64,000 nucleotides of DNA from Marinobacter sp. es.048 (lineage in GTDB: Bacteria > Pseudomonadota > Gammaproteobacteria > Pseudomonadales > Oleiphilaceae): assembly GCF_900188435.1 (NCBI RefSeq), contig NZ_FYFA01000002.1, positions 992,001 to 1,056,000 on the forward strand, read 5' to 3'. Below the pieces are notes generated by a model. The model had not been told where the DNA came from, did no database searches, and saw only the letters and a program-made list of their open reading frames with translations. The translations under genes and the position numbers were made by a program. Shown here piece after piece: positions 46,391 through 55,499 of the stretch. Each line of letters opens with the position of its first letter. The first letter of the stretch is position 1.

Positions 46391-48193
46391 ATGTCCTCAC
46401 ACAGCTACAAAACCACCAGCAGTTTTGCTGCCCTGGCCCGCCTGCTCAGATACGCCCGTGGCTATCGCCGACAGATCATCGCCGCCACCACCTGCTCGAT
46501 CATCAACAAACTCTTTGATATCGCCCCGGAAATCCTGATCGGCGTCGCCATCGATGTGGTCGTCAACCAGGAAGAGAGCTTTGTGGCTGGTCTGGGTTTT
46601 AAAACCGCCCAGGAACAGATCACCATTCTTGCCGTACTCACCTTCTTTATCTGGGCCGGTGAATCCCTGTTCGAATACCTGTTCCAGATCCTCTGGCGCA
46701 ATCTTGCCCAGCGCCTGCAGTCGGACCTGCGGCAGGATGCCTACGAGCATGCCCAGCGCCTCGACATGAGTTTCTTCGAGGCCCGCAGCTCCGGTCAGCT
46801 CGTGGCCACCATGAACGACGACGTGAACCAGCTTGAACGCTTCCTTGATGGCGGTGCCAACGCCATGATCCAGGTGCTGGTGACCGTCGTTGCCGTGGGT
46901 GCCGTATTCTTTGTACTTTCGCCGCTGATCGCCCTGCTGGCATTCACGCCCATTCCACTGATCATCTGGGGCGCCTTCTACTTCCAGCGCAAAGCCGGGC
47001 CGCTGTACGCCGACGTTCGTGAAAAAGTGGGTGACCTGTCCAGCCGGCTCGCGAACAACCTGGGTGGCATTGCCACTATAAAGAGTTTTACCGCCGAACA
47101 GCGGGAGGCCAAGCGACTGAAGGAAAGCAGCGAAGCCTACGTGGAGGCCAATCGCCGGGCCATCCGCATCAGCTCCGCCTTTATCCCGGTGATCCGGATG
47201 GCCATTCTTGCCGGCTTCCTGGCCACCTTTACGGTGGGCGGCATGATGGCCCTTGAGGGAAACCTGAACGTGGGTGCCTATGGCGTTCTGGTATTTCTTA
47301 CCCAGCGCCTGCTGTGGCCCCTGACCGGGCTTGCCGAGGTGATTGATCTGTTCGAACGGGCCATGGCCAGCACCCGTCGGATTCTCGACCTTCTGGCCGA
47401 GCCCGTGCACGTGCGTGACGAGGGTGGCAGGGCACTGGCAGAGCCGGTGCAAGGCGATGTTGAGCTGGACAAAGTAAGCTTTCACTATCCCTCCAGCGGC
47501 GCAGGCATCCGGGATATCAGCCTGACCGTGGCAGCCGGCAATACCCTTGCGCTGGTCGGCGCGACTGGTTCCGGCAAATCCACTCTGATCAAGTTGCTGC
47601 TGCGGTTCTACGATCCGAGCAACGGCCAAATCCGAATCGATGGACAACCCATTCGGGATCTCAGCCTGCAATCCCTGCGCGGCGCAATTGGGCTGGTGAG
47701 TCAGGATGTCTACCTGTTCGAGGGCACCATTCGGGAAAACCTTGCCTATGGAAATCCGGCTGCCTCCGATACCGAGATCATTGATGCAGCGAAAACCGCG
47801 GAAGCCTGGTCGTTTATTGAAGCGCTGCCCGAGGGCCTGAACACACCGGTGGGTGAACGGGGCATTCGACTTTCTGGCGGACAACGCCAACGACTGTCCC
47901 TCGCCCGCGCCCTGCTGAAAGACCCGCCGATACTGGTGCTTGATGAAGCCACCAGCGCCGTGGACAACGAAACAGAAGCCGCCATCCAGCGGTCACTGAA
48001 ACGTATCGGCCATAACCGGACCGTGATCATGATTGCCCATCGGCTCTCCACCATCGTTGATGCCGACTCCATTGCGGTAATCGAGGGCGGCAAAGTGCTG
48101 GAACAGGGAACTCATCGGGAGCTGCTCGACCAGGATGGGGCCTACGCCAATCAATGGCGGGTGCAGACCGGGCAAATACAGGCAGCCATTTAA
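46391..48193 (+). CDS. ABC exporter (fused membrane and ATPase domains), likely siderophore related
   Basis: 600 residues: six membrane helices of a type IV exporter (about residues 15-310) and an ATPase with Walker A GATGSGKST (390-398), LSGGQRQR signature and Walker B ILVLDEATSA. It is a half transporter that must dimerise. The Fur box upstream and the fhu genes downstream suggest export or recycling of a siderophore, but the substrate cannot be told from sequence alone. Confidence 0.88.
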   Translation: MSSHSYKTTSSFAALARLLRYARGYRRQIIAATTCSIINKLFDIAPEILIGVAIDVVVNQEESFVAGLGFKTAQEQITILAVLTFFIWAGESLFEYLFQILWRNLAQRLQSDLRQDAYEHAQRLDMSFFEARSSGQLVATMNDDVNQLERFLDGGANAMIQVLVTVVAVGAVFFVLSPLIALLAFTPIPLIIWGAFYFQRKAGPLYADVREKVGDLSSRLANNLGGIATIKSFTAEQREAKRLKESSEAYVEANRRAIRISSAFIPVIRMAILAGFLATFTVGGMMALEGNLNVGAYGVLVFLTQRLLWPLTGLAEVIDLFERAMASTRRILDLLAEPVHVRDEGGRALAEPVQGDVELDKVSFHYPSSGAGIRDISLTVAAGNTLALVGATGSGKSTLIKLLLRFYDPSNGQIRIDGQPIRDLSLQSLRGAIGLVSQDVYLFEGTIRENLAYGNPAASDTEIIDAAKTAEAWSFIEALPEGLNTPVGERGIRLSGGQRQRLSLARALLKDPPILVLDEATSAVDNETEAAIQRSLKRIGHNRTVIMIAHRLSTIVDADSIAVIEGGKVLEQGTHRELLDQDGAYANQWRVQTGQIQAAI

Positions 48194-48204
48194 CGCAATA
48201 TGTA

Positions 48205-48233
48205 TTGATAGTGATTCGCATTTAAATTATTCT
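48205..48233 (+). promoter_or_regulatory. Fur-box promoter of fhuC
   Basis: TTGATA (48205-48210), a 17-nt spacer, then TATTCT (48228-48233) form a sigma70-type promoter. The Fur-like GATAGTGATTCGCATTT overlaps the -35 element and spacer. The fhuC ATG follows 28 nt after the -10. Confidence 0.78.
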
Positions 48234-48261
48234 GCAGACCCTCAGCATTTCGGGAGCCTGC

Positions 48262-49035
48262 ATGCCTGTTTTTTTTGACGTTTCCAGTCTCGATGTCCGA
48301 ATTGGCGAAACCACCATACTTCAGAATCTGAACCTCGGTTTCTTTGAGGGTGAGGTGACAGCCCTGCTCGGGCATAACGGCTCCGGCAAATCCACCCTGC
48401 TCAAGGTGCTTGCCCGACAACTTGCACCCTCAGAAGGCAATGTCCAGCTTCTGGGCAAATCCTTCCGGAGCACGGGTGCACGGGAATTTGCCCGCAATGT
48501 GGGCTACCTGCCCCAGCATCCGCCGGGAACCGATGGCTTGACGGTTCGCGAGCTGGTTGCCCTGGGTCGCTACCCCTGGCGCGGACCGCTGGGACGTTAT
48601 AACGAGGAAGACCAGCGCCTGATCACCCGGGCCATTGACGACACCGGACTCGGCCAGTTCCAGCATCGCTCCGTCGACACGCTCTCGGGCGGTGAACGCC
48701 AGCGGGCCTGGATTGCCATGCTGCTGGCCCAGCAAACACGCTGCCTGCTGCTGGATGAGCCCATATCCGCCCTGGATGTAAAACACCAGGTGGAAACCCT
48801 GCGCCTGGTCCATCGTCTCGCGGAGCAGCGGGACCTCACCGTGGTCGTCGTTCTGCACGATGTAGATCTTGCAGCGAGGTTCTGCGACCGGCTCGTGGCC
48901 CTGAAATCCGGCCAGCTGGTTGCCGATGGCAGCCCTCGGGACATCATGGATTCCGGCATCCTGGAATCCATTTACGGCGTGCCCATGGGCGTGATGGAGC
49001 GCGCGCCCGGACAGTGGGTGTCCTATGTTCACTAG
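48262..49035 (+). CDS. fhuC: Ferric hydroxamate ABC transporter ATPase FhuC
   Basis: 257 residues with Walker A GHNGSGKST (about residues 37-45), Q-loop, signature LSGGERQR, Walker B CLLLDEP and switch His in VLHDVDLA. It energises import of iron-siderophore through FhuB. The last 11 nt overlap fhuD, so translation is coupled. Confidence 0.92.
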   Translation: MPVFFDVSSLDVRIGETTILQNLNLGFFEGEVTALLGHNGSGKSTLLKVLARQLAPSEGNVQLLGKSFRSTGAREFARNVGYLPQHPPGTDGLTVRELVALGRYPWRGPLGRYNEEDQRLITRAIDDTGLGQFQHRSVDTLSGGERQRAWIAMLLAQQTRCLLLDEPISALDVKHQVETLRLVHRLAEQRDLTVVVVLHDVDLAARFCDRLVALKSGQLVADGSPRDIMDSGILESIYGVPMGVMERAPGQWVSYVH

Positions 49036-49960
49036 ATTTGAACTCTGTTGGCGATACGGCGCGGCACTGCTGTTGAGTCTGCTGCCGGTCTTTGCTGGAG
49101 CCGCAAGCTGGCAGCACGAACAGGGCACCCTGACCCTGGACAAGACTCCGGAACGGGTGATCGCTCTCAACTGGGCCGCCACCGAGGCGCTGCTTTTACT
49201 GGGCGTCACCCCTGTTGGCGTTGCCGATCGCGACGGTTATAACGTCTGGGTCAAGGAACCGGAACTTCCAGAGGGAGTCGCCAACATTGGCACCCGGGTG
49301 GCGCCGAGTCTGGAAGCCATTGCCGAGCTCAAACCGGATCTGATCGTCACCAGCTCCGAGATGGCGCCCGCAGCCAACCTGCTGGAGCGCATTGCACCCA
49401 CCTATGTTGTCAGCGTCTACCAGCAAGGCTCCCGACCGTTCGAAAAGGCCAGCGATATGCTTACAACTCTCGGCGAAATGCTGAACCGGGAGGCGCGCGC
49501 AGAGGCCGTTCTCAACGATATCGACCAGACCCTGCAGGCTCAGCGCCGTCGCCTGGAGAATGCCGGCCTCACGGACCGACCGGTCGCGCTGGTGAACTTT
49601 CTGGACGACCGCCATGTTCGCGTATACGCACCCAACGGCCTTTACCAGAGCACGCTGAACGCCCTTGGTCTCGAGAACGCCTGGTCGCACTCCGGGAATT
49701 ACTGGGGGTTCTCGGTGGTCGGGCTCGAAGCACTTGCGTCCTCCCGGGACAGCAGGATCGTCGTGATTTCTCCGATTTCGCCAGGCTTGCCTGACACCCT
49801 GGCCAACAGCCCTTTCTGGACCTACCTGCCACCGGTTCAGCGCGATCAGATTTACCAGATCGAGCCAGTCTGGCCGTTCGGGGGAGTCTTCCCGGTCAAA
49901 CGGCTGGCAACGTTGCTTACCGATGAGCTGCTGGCCGGAGGTTCAGACAATGTACGCTGA
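49025..49960 (+). CDS. fhuD: Iron-siderophore binding protein FhuD
   Basis: 311 residues. Signal peptide to about residue 26 (LLLSLLPVFAGA), then a class III substrate-binding fold: RVIALNWAATEALLLLGV, the ELKPDLIVTSSE stretch and FGGVFPVKRLATLL at the end. FhuD binds ferric hydroxamates in the periplasm and docks on FhuB. Overlaps fhuC by 11 nt and fhuB by 11 nt. Confidence 0.9.
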   Translation: MFTRFELCWRYGAALLLSLLPVFAGAASWQHEQGTLTLDKTPERVIALNWAATEALLLLGVTPVGVADRDGYNVWVKEPELPEGVANIGTRVAPSLEAIAELKPDLIVTSSEMAPAANLLERIAPTYVVSVYQQGSRPFEKASDMLTTLGEMLNREARAEAVLNDIDQTLQAQRRRLENAGLTDRPVALVNFLDDRHVRVYAPNGLYQSTLNALGLENAWSHSGNYWGFSVVGLEALASSRDSRIVVISPISPGLPDTLANSPFWTYLPPVQRDQIYQIEPVWPFGGVFPVKRLATLLTDELLAGGSDNVR

Positions 49961-51980
49961 ATCTGCGACCAACCCGGTCGCTCAGCCATCTCTGCCAGCA
50001 AGATTGCCAGTGGCGGCAGCGCTGATCTGGTGTGGCGCGTTTCTCGCGAGCGCGGCGCCCTGGTTTGGCCAGCTCGACGCCGGAGCCCTCATCGCTGCCT
50101 TCTGGACATTCGAAGCGAACGACTACGCATCGGTGCTCGCACACCACAGCTGGGCACCCCGTGTCGCCATGGCCGTCCTGATTGGCTGCGGCCTTGGTCT
50201 CGCCGGGGTTGTGACCCAACAGATTCTTGGCAACCCACTGGCCTCGCCTAGCACCCTGGGCGTGGAGGCCGGCGGCCAATTCGGCATCACCATAGCCACG
50301 ATGTTTTTTCCTGCGTTGCTGGCCTTCAGTCCGGACCTGGTGGCGGTTTCCGGCGGGCTATTGGCCATCGGACTGGTCATTGCGCTCACCTGGCACCTGG
50401 GCTTCTCGCCAGTGACCGTGATACTGGCCGGGCTTGTCGTCACGTTTTTCCTGGGCGCCGTGAATATGGCGTTCCTTTTACTTAAAGGCGAATGGCTGGG
50501 GAACCTGTTTATCTGGGGCGCGGGCTCACTGGTCCAGAACAACTGGCAACCGTTTATGGAGCTCTGGCCTCGGGTGCTGGTGCTGGCCGTATTCATGGTC
50601 CTCTTGATGCGCCCGCTCCAGGTTATGCAACTGGGGCAGACCTCCGCCCGGTCCCTGGGTGCCAAGGTCGGTCTGATTCGGGCACTGGCGCTATGTCTGG
50701 TTGTCCTGATGAGTGCCACCGTCGTCAGCCGGGTTGGTGTCGTGGCGTTTATCGGGCTTGCGGCACCGGTGCTGGCAAGGCTGCTGGGCGCCCGTACCCT
50801 GTCGGAGCGCATGATGTGGAGCAGTCTGCTCGGCGCAGGTCTGCTGTTACTGGCGGATACCCTGGCCCATTGGGCATCCACCTGGGGCGACGGATCACTG
50901 GTGCCAACCGGCACGACCACCGCCCTGATCGGCGGGCCCATTATTCTGATGGCCCTGCAGGGTTTGAAGAACACCCATCACATGCCGGGTCAGGATGACA
51001 GCCCGGCCGGCTTTCTGCCGAAGAGGCGCTCTACCCTCCTCATTGGCGGAGCCATCGCGGCTCTTGTGCTAGTCACCATTGCCATTTCCATGGGTTGGTC
51101 TCCCGGACTGGAAGAATGGAGCTGGACTCCGATCAGCCAGTGGCACGAGGCATGGGTCTGGCGCGGCCCAAGAATGCTGGCAGCGATTCTTGCCGGCGTC
51201 GCCCTGGGCCTTGCAGGCACACTGATCCAGCGAATGACAGGCAACCCCATGGCCAGCCCGGAGCTGCTCGGCATCAGCGGCGGCGCGGCAGTAGTCATGG
51301 TATTCATTGTGCTGTTCGGTGCCGATATTGGCCGGGCAGGACAGCTTGGAGCGGCCACCCTGGGCGCTACCGCTGCCCTGGGGTTGCTGATCATGCTTGC
51401 CCGCAAGCACCGGTTTGCCGGCAACCAGCTCCTGCTTGGCGGACTCGCTCTATACGTGTTCATGGACGCGGGCCTTCGCCTGGTCATGGCTTCCGGTGGC
51501 ACCGTCGCCTCTCAGCTTCTTAACTGGATGTACGGGTCTACCTGGCTGGTTTCGGAGACCGAGGCACTGGGCCTGCTGGCGCTCATTGTGCTGATTTCGG
51601 CCGGCCTCCTGGTGATTATCCGGCCCCTGAGCATTCTTCCCCTGGGAGAAACATCGGCCAGCTCACTGGGTTTGCCGGTGACGAAAGTCCGCCTGATGTT
51701 GCTTCTGTTGGCGGCGCTGCTGACCGCTTCGGCGACGGTCGTAATCGGCCCACTGAGCTTTGTGGGCCTTATCGCCCCCCATCTCGCCCGTGTTCTTGGC
51801 CAGCAGACCGTTGGACGGCAGCTGGTTGTTGCTGCCCTTGCCGGAGGCCTGTTGCTGGGCGTTGCCGACTACCTGTCCAGAATTGTTGTTTACCCCAACC
51901 AGCTGCCGGCGGGACTTCTGGCCGCTCTGGTCGGCGGCCTGTATTTCCTCTGGGGGTTGAGTCGCCATGGCAGAGCCTGA
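49950..51980 (+). CDS. fhuB: Ferric hydroxamate ABC permease FhuB (double-length)
   Basis: 676 residues, two FecCD-type permease halves in one chain (about residues 15-340 and 360-675), the organisation of E. coli FhuB. Each half repeats GLALAG-Q(T)-GNPLA-SP-LG-like loops: GLAGVVTQQILGNPLASP in the first and GLAGTLIQRMTGNPMASP in the second, plus late GLIAPHLAR. ATG 49950 behind GGAGG. Confidence 0.93.
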   Translation: MYAESATNPVAQPSLPARLPVAAALIWCGAFLASAAPWFGQLDAGALIAAFWTFEANDYASVLAHHSWAPRVAMAVLIGCGLGLAGVVTQQILGNPLASPSTLGVEAGGQFGITIATMFFPALLAFSPDLVAVSGGLLAIGLVIALTWHLGFSPVTVILAGLVVTFFLGAVNMAFLLLKGEWLGNLFIWGAGSLVQNNWQPFMELWPRVLVLAVFMVLLMRPLQVMQLGQTSARSLGAKVGLIRALALCLVVLMSATVVSRVGVVAFIGLAAPVLARLLGARTLSERMMWSSLLGAGLLLLADTLAHWASTWGDGSLVPTGTTTALIGGPIILMALQGLKNTHHMPGQDDSPAGFLPKRRSTLLIGGAIAALVLVTIAISMGWSPGLEEWSWTPISQWHEAWVWRGPRMLAAILAGVALGLAGTLIQRMTGNPMASPELLGISGGAAVVMVFIVLFGADIGRAGQLGAATLGATAALGLLIMLARKHRFAGNQLLLGGLALYVFMDAGLRLVMASGGTVASQLLNWMYGSTWLVSETEALGLLALIVLISAGLLVIIRPLSILPLGETSASSLGLPVTKVRLMLLLLAALLTASATVVIGPLSFVGLIAPHLARVLGQQTVGRQLVVAALAGGLLLGVADYLSRIVVYPNQLPAGLLAALVGGLYFLWGLSRHGRA

Positions 51981-52788
51981 CCGCAACATTGGGGTCGGCC
52001 CATGGGCCCGTGAATACAGCATTCTCCTGAGCCAGTCAGGGCTTGACCAGGAATCGGTTGTGAACGAGGCGCTGCAACCTTCTGTCTGCGCGCGCAGCGG
52101 ACTCTTCTCCCTGGCGCAATGCCTGGAACAACCGTCGCTATTGCTCAATCAGGTTGCCATCGACTACTCCGATAACGCCGGTTCCCAAGCCGTGCGCGCG
52201 TTCCTTTCTGTGCTGCAGCAGGATCTTGCGCTCAGCGTCATTGCGCCTCTGACTCTCAGGTTGTTCCGCGACGGCCAGGCGCCTTTACCTGACGCCAACC
52301 GAATATTCCTGGCCCCTGCGGACGAACAGACACAGACAGCATCACGATGGTTCCGGGTGCCCGGCGGGGAACGGGTCGATGAAGAGAACTTTGTCCGGTC
52401 GGCAGGAGAACTGACTGCTCAATGGTACCCGGTGTTCAGACGCCAGCTGGGGGTCAGTCCTGGCGCTTACTGGAGCAGTATCGGACTGGGATTGGGGGCG
52501 CCGTTTTCAGTTGTGTGGAACCGGGCCGAGCCACAAGCGCTTTGCCAGTTGGCGCAGAGCTGGCTCGGGCAGTTTCAGAACGACGCAAACCGTTTCATCG
52601 ACTGGATTCCAGCAGTGTTCGGGAAACAGGCCACCGCAATCCCCCAACGCAGGGGGTGCTGCCTGAAATACCTGCTGCCGGACGGTGGCTACTGCGGCAC
52701 CTGCGGCGTGCATCGCAAAGAGCGGCTCGCCGCACTCATCCGCCAAGGGCGGACGACAACGCCAGGCCAATGGCAACCAGGCCAATAA
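51967..52788 (+). CDS. fhuF: Siderophore-iron reductase FhuF
   Basis: 273 residues. The C-terminus holds the FhuF [2Fe-2S] cysteine pattern CC-x10-C-x2-C: RRGCC then YCGTC (about residues 241-257). FhuF reduces ferric hydroxamates in the cytosol to release iron. It overlaps fhuB by 14 nt and ends the cluster. Its last 53 nt are overlapped on the other strand by a small membrane ORF. Confidence 0.88.
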   Translation: MAEPDRNIGVGPWAREYSILLSQSGLDQESVVNEALQPSVCARSGLFSLAQCLEQPSLLLNQVAIDYSDNAGSQAVRAFLSVLQQDLALSVIAPLTLRLFRDGQAPLPDANRIFLAPADEQTQTASRWFRVPGGERVDEENFVRSAGELTAQWYPVFRRQLGVSPGAYWSSIGLGLGAPFSVVWNRAEPQALCQLAQSWLGQFQNDANRFIDWIPAVFGKQATAIPQRRGCCLKYLLPDGGYCGTCGVHRKERLAALIRQGRTTTPGQWQPGQ

Positions 52789-52846
52789 GCACACCCGCCC
52801 CTGCCGCCAGCTTCAAACCTTCGATCATTTCCTGTTCGGGTGCCAT
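52736..52846 (-). CDS. Putative Fur-controlled 36-residue membrane miniprotein
   Basis: 36 residues: a short polar N-terminus (MAPEQEMIEGLK) then one hydrophobic helix (LAAGAGVLIGLVAIGLALSS) and LGG. ATG 52846 has GGGAG eight nt upstream. A promoter with an embedded Fur box lies just upstream on the same strand. The end overlaps fhuF antisense. I know no family for it. The signals for expression are better than expected by chance, but such a short frame needs proof; the region could instead make a Fur-controlled RNA. Confidence 0.55.
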   Translation of the reverse strand: MAPEQEMIEGLKLAAGAGVLIGLVAIGLALSSALGG

Positions 52847-52884
52847 TCCTTTTTCTCCCGTTTGACGCAAACCCAGTGGGCTTT

Positions 52885-52913
52885 ACTTTATTGCGAATCA
52901 TTATTATTTGCAA
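52885..52913 (-). promoter_or_regulatory. Fur-box promoter facing the miniprotein
   Basis: On the minus strand TTGCAA (52913-52908), a 17-nt spacer and TAAAGT (52890-52885) make a promoter. The spacer contains ATAATAATGATTCGC, the same Fur half-site style as before fhuC (GATAGTGATTCGC). It could also act on the plus-strand sugar dehydrogenase gene 127 nt away. Confidence 0.72.
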
Positions 52914-53039
52914 CAGGAGAACGCTGATCTGTCATTCGTATGAAGCCCTATACTCTTTGTAATGGGACGCGCTTCGGCGAAGCCCGCTTCAACTGCTACT
53001 CTGAATGTTCACACTGCACCGATAGGAACGGAGGCTCCA

Positions 53040-54161
53040 ATGGGTATACTCAAACACCTTGTCCTGACAGGCAGTTTATTGCTGGTTGCCGTTCCCAGCG
53101 TGGCGAACCAGACCTTTTCCTCTGATAAAACAGACTTCCGGCTCGAGACCATGGCAGAAGGCCTCGAGCATCCCTGGAGCCTGGCGTTTCTGCCGGATGG
53201 CTCCATGCTGGTGACGGAGCGGGAGGGACGGCTGCGAATGATCCGTAACGGTGCGCTGTTGAGCGACCCCATCAGCGGGATACCAGAGCTCGTCGTATCC
53301 GGCCAGGGCGGGCTGCTGGACGTGATACTGCACCCGGATTTTGAACAGAATCAGATTCTGTTCCTGAGCTATGCCCACCGAAACCGGGACGGCATGACCA
53401 CCCGTGTGGCGCGGGCCCGACTGGACGGAGAACGCCTTACCGGCGTTGAGGTCATCTTTGAAGCGCTACCCCGCTCGAACACCAGCAGGCACTTTGCAGG
53501 TCGCATGGAATTCGACCGGGAAGGCAATCTTTACATCTCTGTTGGAGACCGCGGCGAGATGGACCGGGGCCAGGACAATGGTGATGATGCCGGCGGCGTT
53601 CACCGGATTACGACTGACGGCGGCCCCGCGCCCGGCAATCCTTTCCTCGACACCAGCGGCGTTAACGATACCTTCTACACAACCGGTAACCGCAACATTC
53701 AGGGCATGACCATCCACCCGGAAACGGGCGAGATCTGGAGCCACGAACATGGTCCCCGGGGTGGCGACGAAATCAACATCATCCGGGCAGGAACCGATTA
53801 CGGATGGCCGACAATCACCTACGGCATCGACTATTCTGGCCTGCCCATCACAGACGAGACCGAGAAGGAAGGCATGGCCCAGCCACTACATTACTGGGAC
53901 CCGTCCATCGCACCATCTGGCATGGCGTTTTATACCGGTGATCTGTTCCCGGAATGGCAGGGGGATCTGTTTGTGGGGGCACTCAAGATGCGAAAACTGG
54001 TGCGCCTGCGCATTCAGGGTGGAGATGTGACCGAGGAAGAAAATCTCCTGACAGACCTCGGTGAGCGGATCCGCGACGTGCGCATGGGCCCGGAGGGTGC
54101 CCTGTGGCTGCTGACAGACTCACCGCGAGGCAAGGTCTATCGGATGGTGCCGCTTCAGTGA
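53040..54161 (+). CDS. PQQ-dependent soluble aldose sugar dehydrogenase
   Basis: 373 residues from ATG 53040 (GGAACGGAGG upstream). Signal peptide to about residue 22 (LLLVAVPSVANQ). A six-bladed propeller of the GSDH family follows: GLEHPWSLAFLPDG, ISVGDRGEMDRGQD, GNRNIQGM and WSHEHGPRGGDE, which match the PQQ and calcium sites of E. coli YliI. It oxidises aldoses in the periplasm; PQQ synthesis genes are not in the window. Its end overlaps the GFA gene by 7 nt. Confidence 0.9.
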   Translation: MGILKHLVLTGSLLLVAVPSVANQTFSSDKTDFRLETMAEGLEHPWSLAFLPDGSMLVTEREGRLRMIRNGALLSDPISGIPELVVSGQGGLLDVILHPDFEQNQILFLSYAHRNRDGMTTRVARARLDGERLTGVEVIFEALPRSNTSRHFAGRMEFDREGNLYISVGDRGEMDRGQDNGDDAGGVHRITTDGGPAPGNPFLDTSGVNDTFYTTGNRNIQGMTIHPETGEIWSHEHGPRGGDEINIIRAGTDYGWPTITYGIDYSGLPITDETEKEGMAQPLHYWDPSIAPSGMAFYTGDLFPEWQGDLFVGALKMRKLVRLRIQGGDVTEEENLLTDLGERIRDVRMGPEGALWLLTDSPRGKVYRMVPLQ

Positions 54162-54568
54162 GGATCGTTGGTTCGTTCGGTTTTCTCGAACTGGGGCAGC
54201 TGGTCGGTAATCTCGAACCAGTCGGATTTTGAGCCCACAAACACATGTTGGGCCGGCCCCTTACCCAGGGGTTCGTTGATACATCCAACTCGCAGACGCA
54301 GTATTCCGGGAATGGCGTCAACACGGCTGTAAAGCTGGCTGCCGCAACGGCTGCAGAAGCCCCGGTATTTGCCGGGGCGAGATTCGAACTCGGTAATCCT
54401 GTCTTCGCCGGATACGAACCGGAACCTCACCTTCTGCACCGGCGCGCTGGCCGAGAACGCGCTGCCGTGGGCTCGCCGGCACTGGCTGCAATGGCACAGG
54501 GCCAACGGACCGAGAGTGCCATCGTATTCAAAACGGATATCGCCACACAGGCAACGACCGGTGTACAT
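54155..54568 (-). CDS. GFA/CENP-V fold zinc protein
   Basis: 137 residues from ATG 54568. The zinc-binding cysteines of the Mss4-like GFA fold are visible: GRCLCGDI, CHCSQCRRAHGSAF and CSRCGSQL. The family is named after a glutathione-formaldehyde enzyme, but most members have unproven activity. Converges on the sugar dehydrogenase. Confidence 0.9.
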   Translation of the reverse strand: MYTGRCLCGDIRFEYDGTLGPLALCHCSQCRRAHGSAFSASAPVQKVRFRFVSGEDRITEFESRPGKYRGFCSRCGSQLYSRVDAIPGILRLRVGCINEPLGKGPAQHVFVGSKSDWFEITDQLPQFEKTERTNDPH

Positions 54569-54689
54569 GGTGCGGACCTCACTGGTTCGGCTCAGAGGTT
54601 GATTCAGGCGCGATGATACCGGGCGGCCACTTGAAGAACCAGTCTGCCGGCACCAGTTTAAGAACACATCACTCGCTTAGGAGGACATT

Positions 54690-55499
54690 ATGTCATTCAG
54701 CGCACTTCCGAAGATCGGCATGGGAACTTTCCGGCTCAAGGGCAACGACGCCCGTGATGCCGTCAAGAGCGCCCTGTCCCTGGGCTATCGCCATATCGAT
54801 ACCGCCCAGATGTATGGAAACGAAGCGGAAGTTGGTGATGGCATTACCTCCAGTGGCATTCCGCGTCGGGAAATTTTCCTGACCACCAAAATCTGGCACG
54901 ACCAGCTGCACGCCAGCGATCTCATCAACAGCCTGCATGACAGTCTCGCGAGGCTGAAAACCGACCATGTGGATCTGGCGCTTATTCACTGGCCATCGCC
55001 CGACGACGAAGTGCCCATGAAAGAGTATCTCGGCGCCCTGAGGGATGCCCAGCGCGAAGGTCTGACCGAGCACATCGGCATTTCCAACTTCACCTGCGCC
55101 CAGATGGATGAGGCAAAAGAGATTCTGGGTGACACGCCCATTTTCACCAACCAGGTAGAAGTGCACCCGTTCCTCGCCAACCGAAAGGTTGTAGAGCATG
55201 CCCAGAAGCTCGGCATTACCGTTACCGGCTACATGCCGCTGGCTGTTGGCAAGGTGATGGCGGACGAGACACTGCAGCACATTGCTGGTGAGAGAAACCT
55301 GACCCCGGCGCAGATAGCTATTGCCTGGGTGGCATCGAGAGGCGTTGTGCCGATCCCCTCCTCAACACGCCCCGGCCACCAGAAGGCCAACCTGGAGGCG
55401 CTGAAAGTCGAATTGAGCGAGGAAGAGATCCGCGCCATTGATGAGCTGGACCGCAACGAGCGCATCGCTAATCCAGACTTCGCACCCGCCTGGGACTGA
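54690..55499 (+). CDS. dkgB: Aldo/keto reductase, 2,5-diketogluconate reductase B type
   Basis: 269 residues, AKR5-type barrel: KIGMGTFRLKG, active-site Asp and Tyr in RHIDTAQMYGNE, Lys in TTKIWHD, His in ALIHWPSP, and the NADPH-binding IPSSTRPGHQKAN at the end. It reduces 2,5-diketo-D-gluconate and other small carbonyls. ATG behind TAGGAGG. Overlaps the DUF6064 gene by 32 nt tail to tail. Confidence 0.9.
   Translation: MSFSALPKIGMGTFRLKGNDARDAVKSALSLGYRHIDTAQMYGNEAEVGDGITSSGIPRREIFLTTKIWHDQLHASDLINSLHDSLARLKTDHVDLALIHWPSPDDEVPMKEYLGALRDAQREGLTEHIGISNFTCAQMDEAKEILGDTPIFTNQVEVHPFLANRKVVEHAQKLGITVTGYMPLAVGKVMADETLQHIAGERNLTPAQIAIAWVASRGVVPIPSSTRPGHQKANLEALKVELSEEEIRAIDELDRNERIANPDFAPAWD

Noticed and set aside
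46397..47890. A 497-codon open frame on the minus strand opposite the ABC exporter
   Set aside because: It mirrors a strongly supported ABC exporter gene in phase with GC-rich codon thirds; no family motif or ribosome site.
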